Under the pieces are notes generated by a model. That model ran no database searches. It was given only the letters and a program-made list of their open reading frames with translations, and had not been told where the DNA came from. DNA of 64,000 nt from Streptomyces sp. MST-110588 (GTDB lineage: Bacteria; Actinomycetota; Actinomycetes; Streptomycetales; Streptomycetaceae): positions 6,082,001 to 6,146,000 of the forward strand of contig NZ_CP074380.1 in NCBI RefSeq assembly GCF_022695595.1. The letters are read 5' to 3'. Positions 60,872-64,000 of this stretch are shown here, piece after piece. A program made the position numbers and the translations under genes. How positions within the stretch are numbered: position 1 is the stretch's first letter; the number at the start of each line of letters is the position of its first letter.

Positions 60872-61006
60872 CCACCCCACACACCCACCGCCCAACAAGC
60901 CGACCGGAACCGGCACTCCTTGCCGGACGGCTCCACAAAACCCCAAGGACCGCTCCGCAGCGCCGCAAGAAACTCAGGAAAGCCAGTGCCACCGATAGCT
61001 GCACAT

Positions 61007-61049
61007 ATAGCGGTGCCCCCGCCCGCGGGGGCGCTCGGGGCATCGCTAT
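61007..61049. terminator. Long hairpin in intergenic region left of the IS
   Basis: Outer arms ATAGCGGTGCC and GGCATCGCTAT (one mismatch) enclose an inner GCCCCCGC/GCGGGGGC stem. The hairpin lies in about 400 bp (60872-61274) where no gene is supported, after the hydrolase gene. Confidence 0.55.
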
Positions 61050-61274
61050 GTCCAAGTGGGAACGCCGCTCGCCCCGTGGGTCCGCTCTCCCGACGGCGTG
61101 CAACGAGGCAGCGAGGATCCGGCAGACCTCAACCCGTTGCCCTTGGCCACAACCCTCCAGAAGCTGTTCCAGGCGACGAGATGACACGGTCGGGATGTGT
61201 GTAGCAGTTGGCGAGACCATGTGGCTCCCCAGCCCTGTTGACCAACCGGGTCAGCGCAAAATCCGACTCAACAG

Positions 61275-62256
61275 CTAGACGAGTAGTTCCGATGTGGCTC
61301 AGTGGTCGTAGGCGATCAGTGACCTGGTGGTAGGTGCGCCGATGATGCGGTTGTGCCAGATGGCGCAGGTCATCGCCAGGATGCGCTGGGCCACCCGGAC
61401 GCCGACGCCGTCGATGGTGCGGCCGCCGTGCTGTTCGAGGTCGAGCTGGCCCTTGAGGGTGTCGTTGACCGACTCGATCAGCTGGCGGACCGTCTTGAGC
61501 AGAGGTTCGGCCGGGTGCGGGGTGCCGCGGTTGCGGTAGGAGGGCCGCAGCAGGCTCACACCGTGGGCGGCGAGGAAGTGGTCGAGTTCGGCGGCGATGT
61601 AGCCCTTGTCGGCCAGGATCAGCAGGCCGGGCCGGGTGCTGGCGAGGTGCGGCTCGTTGTCGATGAGCGCGGCCAGAACCTGGCGTTCGTCGATCTTGGG
61701 GTCGGCCAGGGCCCAGGTGACGGGCAGCCCGGCCGGGGTGCATACCAGGTGGAGTTTCAGGCCCCAGTGGAAGCGGGAGTGGGAGCGGCAGTAGCCGTAG
61801 TTCGCCCAGCCGGCGAGGTCGGAGCGGCGCACGGTCTCGCGGGAGCGGGCGCACTCCACGGGGGTGGAGTCCACGATCCACAGGGGGGCGAGCCACAGGT
61901 CGGTGTCGATGGCCAGGGATCGGATGGCCCGTTTGACCAGGGGCAGAGCGGCCCGCAGGCGCTTGTTGTAGGCAGGGCGCTGGGGCAGGTAGGGGAACAG
62001 GCCGTGCAGGTGGGCGTGGGCGAAGCGCAGCCAGCGGGCTTCGCAGTGGAAGCCCAGGATGGCCTGGGCCACGGCCAGGGTGACCAGTTCGGCGTCGGTC
62101 AGCCGAGGCGGCCGCCCACGCCAGCGCGGGGTCTTCAAACGGTCATCGATATGCACGTACAGTGCCGTCAAGAGGGTGTCTAAATCGGTCGTCACAACCC
62201 GATGTTGGACACCCTCCCTGCGTCTGAGAACCCCGCAATCGGAACTATTCGTCTAG
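61275..62256. mobile_element. IS982-family insertion sequence
   Basis: Terminal inverted repeats CTAGACGAGTAGTTCCGAT (61275-61293) and its inverted match at 62238-62256 differ at one of 19 bases and enclose a single transposase gene. No obvious target duplication is visible next to them, so the exact ends could differ by a few bases. Confidence 0.85.
61299..62195 (-). CDS. IS982-family DDE transposase
   Basis: A 298-aa transposase starting with GTG at 62195 (MTTDLDTLLTALYVHIDD). The DDE residues are visible in LWIVDSTPVECAR, LILADKGYIAAELD and IESVNDTLKGQLDLEQHGGR. The frame is complete, so the element is probably still active. Confidence 0.93.
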   Translation of the reverse strand: MTTDLDTLLTALYVHIDDRLKTPRWRGRPPRLTDAELVTLAVAQAILGFHCEARWLRFAHAHLHGLFPYLPQRPAYNKRLRAALPLVKRAIRSLAIDTDLWLAPLWIVDSTPVECARSRETVRRSDLAGWANYGYCRSHSRFHWGLKLHLVCTPAGLPVTWALADPKIDERQVLAALIDNEPHLASTRPGLLILADKGYIAAELDHFLAAHGVSLLRPSYRNRGTPHPAEPLLKTVRQLIESVNDTLKGQLDLEQHGGRTIDGVGVRVAQRILAMTCAIWHNRIIGAPTTRSLIAYDH

Positions 62257-62662
62257 TCGCGCACCCGATGCCTCCACGCCAGGGAGGGCGCCATTGAGCT
62301 GACGATCCTGGAAGCTGCTTGCCAGCGCATGGGCCATGTGGACTTCCAGGCGGCGCTGGTGTGCCTTGTCACTCGCATGCGATGGCGTTTGATCCGGGTG
62401 GTCCAGCCGTAGCTTCTCATCGGGTTCCGAAACGGCGGGATGGGAGCCCGGGCTTCAGGCAACGGGCAGGCCGTTCGGCGGTCGTCCTGTCAGTGCCTTC
62501 TGCTACACATGTATTGAGTCGAGCATGTGTGCGAATCGGGGGGTGTGACTCATGGCAACTACCTTGCCCATGGTCGGTACCCAAAGACAGGGCCGGCAGG
62601 CCCTATTCCCCGTCGGCCTGTGTCGCCTTATCCTCACGATCACGCGAGGGGGAGGGGCACCT
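62257..62662. other. Intergenic region right of the IS
   Basis: About 400 bp with no gene I can support. A short plus-strand frame (ELTILEAACQRMGHVDFQA to stop at about 62412) might be a fragment of a gene interrupted by the IS, but has no match I recognise. Confidence 0.4.
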
Positions 62663-63166
62663 GTGGCGACAGAGGCAACGAGTTGGCAGAAGGAACAAGT
62701 CAGCCGGGCCTATGTGCATGCCCTCGCTACACAGGGTGGTTACACCCTCTGCGACTGGAACGTGGACAAGGACGGCGTCGACGTCACCCTCCGCTCAGGT
62801 GCGTGGATGGTGGACATCCAGCTCAAGTGCACACAGAGCCCCCGCATCGTCCGCGGTGGATTCAGCTTTGACCTCGACATCGAGACGTACGACAAGCTGC
62901 GCGACCCCGATCGTTCGGCCCCGGGCCATCTCGCGTTGCTGATCGTGCCTCCGGACATCGGACGATGGGTCATCCACCAGCAGGAATCGATCATTCTCGC
63001 ATGCCATGGCTACTGGGCCTCTCTCCATGGACTGGGGGCTGCGAACGGCAGCGCCACCACGGCGATCCACTTACCCGAGCATCAGCAGCTCACGGTGAAA
63101 GCCATGGGCACCATGTTCGACGCCGCGCGTCGTATGACCAGCCCTGCCGGCCGAGGGGTGAACTGA
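62663..63166 (+). CDS. DUF4365-domain protein, putative PD-(D/E)xK nuclease
   Basis: A 167-aa protein taken from the GTG at 62663, preceded by GAGGGGGAGGGGC; an ATG at 62552 would add 37 unrelated residues. The domain starts TSWQKEQVSRAYVHALATQGG, has a possible metal-binding core DKDGVDVTLRSGAWMVDIQLKCTQSP (D followed by Q-x-K) and continues with DLDIETYDKLRD. DUF4365 proteins are believed to have a PD-(D/E)xK-like fold and occur in phage-defence and mobile contexts. It is followed after one base by the next gene. Confidence 0.75.
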   Translation: MATEATSWQKEQVSRAYVHALATQGGYTLCDWNVDKDGVDVTLRSGAWMVDIQLKCTQSPRIVRGGFSFDLDIETYDKLRDPDRSAPGHLALLIVPPDIGRWVIHQQESIILACHGYWASLHGLGAANGSATTAIHLPEHQQLTVKAMGTMFDAARRMTSPAGRGVN

Positions 63167-63167
63167 C

Positions 63168-64000
63168 GTGGTGCGTATCGATCCCGACTTCGGCCCCGAA
63201 GAAATCCGGAGCTACCTCAAAGTAACCGGCTGGTCGCCGGTCTCGGGCAGCGACTTGGCCGAACTGTGGCGCCTTCCCGGCTCGGCCGAGGAAGTCGTCC
63301 TGGTCCCGATGAAACCGGGAGCCCCGGATTTCGCGAAGCGGACCAGCATCCTGCTGAATGATCTGTCCCGCATCGAGTCCCGCGACACCGTCGCCGTGCA
63401 TGATGCCATCGCCACCGTGTACCACGACGTCACTGATCTCAGAGCCTCCCATCCCTCGCTCAGCGACGGCTCCATCCCGCTGGAGGCAGGGTACGAACTG
63501 TTCATCTCCGCCAAGCGCCTGCGCGTGGCCTCCGCAGCCGCGGCGATCCGCCGGCAGGGGCACTTCCGCAACTTTCCTGCCCGCGCTCGTGACCAGGCCC
63601 GAGAAGTCCGGCTGGGGCAGACACGCCGCGGTTCGTACATCGTGCCCATCATCAGCCAGGCCCGTTCTCCGGAGGATGTGTACACCCCGCAGCAGGAGCA
63701 CATCGACATCGAGGTCGAGGAGACGCTCTTCGACCGGCGCGTCACCGCCACCATGTCCCGTGCCTTGGGCGTGCTGGAGGAGATGGCGAGCGCCGATCGT
63801 CATCCCACCCTCAGTGAGATCGCCGACTCGGTCGGCGAGGGTGTCTCGTACGAGCTGTGCCAGGCATTGACCAAGGTGGTCAATGCGGAATCGGTCGCCG
63901 CACTGGACATCACGTTCAACTGGTCCCGAGTCGCTGCTCCGCCCCCCGGCTCTTCCGGCCGGGTGGAGTTCAACCGTGAAGCGATCGACATCGTGGACCG
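63168..64000 (+). CDS. Unrecognised partner protein, partial at window end
   Basis: A frame of at least 277 residues starting with GTG at 63168 (or 63171), one base after the DUF4365 stop, and open to the window edge. The start reads VRIDPDFGPEEIRSYLKVTGW and includes LVPMKPGAPDFAKRTSILLNDLS, RRGSYIVPIISQ and a later helical part RVTATMSRALGVLEEMASADRHP. It contains no motif I know. The tight coupling argues that it works together with the DUF4365 protein. The 3' end lies outside the window. Confidence 0.75.
   Translation, partial: MVRIDPDFGPEEIRSYLKVTGWSPVSGSDLAELWRLPGSAEEVVLVPMKPGAPDFAKRTSILLNDLSRIESRDTVAVHDAIATVYHDVTDLRASHPSLSDGSIPLEAGYELFISAKRLRVASAAAAIRRQGHFRNFPARARDQAREVRLGQTRRGSYIVPIISQARSPEDVYTPQQEHIDIEVEETLFDRRVTATMSRALGVLEEMASADRHPTLSEIADSVGEGVSYELCQALTKVVNAESVAALDITFNWSRVAAPPPGSSGRVEFNREAIDIVD

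Noticed and set aside
62253..62462. A 69-codon minus-strand frame right of the IS
   Set aside because: No ribosome site or family, and it overlaps the IS end; more likely chance or debris.

Overview
The window is very GC-rich actinobacterial DNA, almost certainly Streptomyces or a close relative. Signs of this are the conserved glnA2-glnE and mal neighbourhoods, DUF397, the many GTG starts and long chains of genes overlapping by 4 bases. It has two parts: an integrated conjugative element (about 1-22950) and chromosome (about 22950-64000).

Integrated element (AICE type). The integrase at the left edge runs off the window and is followed by xis. Next come a replication block (DUF3631 ATPase, a 59-aa coupled ORF, prim-pol primase), a C5 DNA methyltransferase, SSB and a MazG-like protein. 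The transfer block holds a TraB/FtsK translocase with an 8-bp repeat array at its 3' end (probable clt), a large Gly/Pro-rich membrane protein, a DUF2637 SpdA-like protein, a complete GGDEF diguanylate cyclase and many small coupled ORFs. A control block at the right holds an XRE/TPR regulator facing a GntR-Nudix fusion, which combines what pSAM2 encodes separately as KorSA and Pif. Several palindromes look like the element's operators. Two small plus-strand genes lie at the far right. The element ends at a 28-codon remnant that reads as the C-terminus of glutamine synthetase GlnA2, just upstream of glnE. This suggests that the attachment site is the 3' end of glnA2 and not a tRNA gene.

Chromosome. 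glnE and a PAP2 membrane phosphatase are followed by a maltose/maltodextrin locus: LacI and GH13 glucosidase on the minus strand, then malEFG, a second GH13 and a second LacI on the plus strand. Secreted alpha-amylase and pullulanase follow. Starch is cut outside the cell, dextrins enter through MalEFG, the glucosidases finish the job and MalR-type repressors control the set. Then come a GNAT enzyme, a DUF4253 protein, a TetR regulator, a large membrane protein, DUF397, a two-component system, an OlsB/OlsA-like ornithine-lipid pair, a winged-helix regulator, a rhomboid-like protein, a secreted-type serine protease, an oxidoreductase, a kinase-like/LPG-synthase-type membrane protein with an apparent frameshift, and a Tat-exported serine hydrolase.

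Right edge. An IS982-type insertion sequence (61275-62256) precedes a tightly coupled pair: a DUF4365 putative nuclease and an unrecognised protein cut by the window end. This may be the start of an accessory or defence island. All boundaries, family names and homologies come from reading the sequence; no database search was run.
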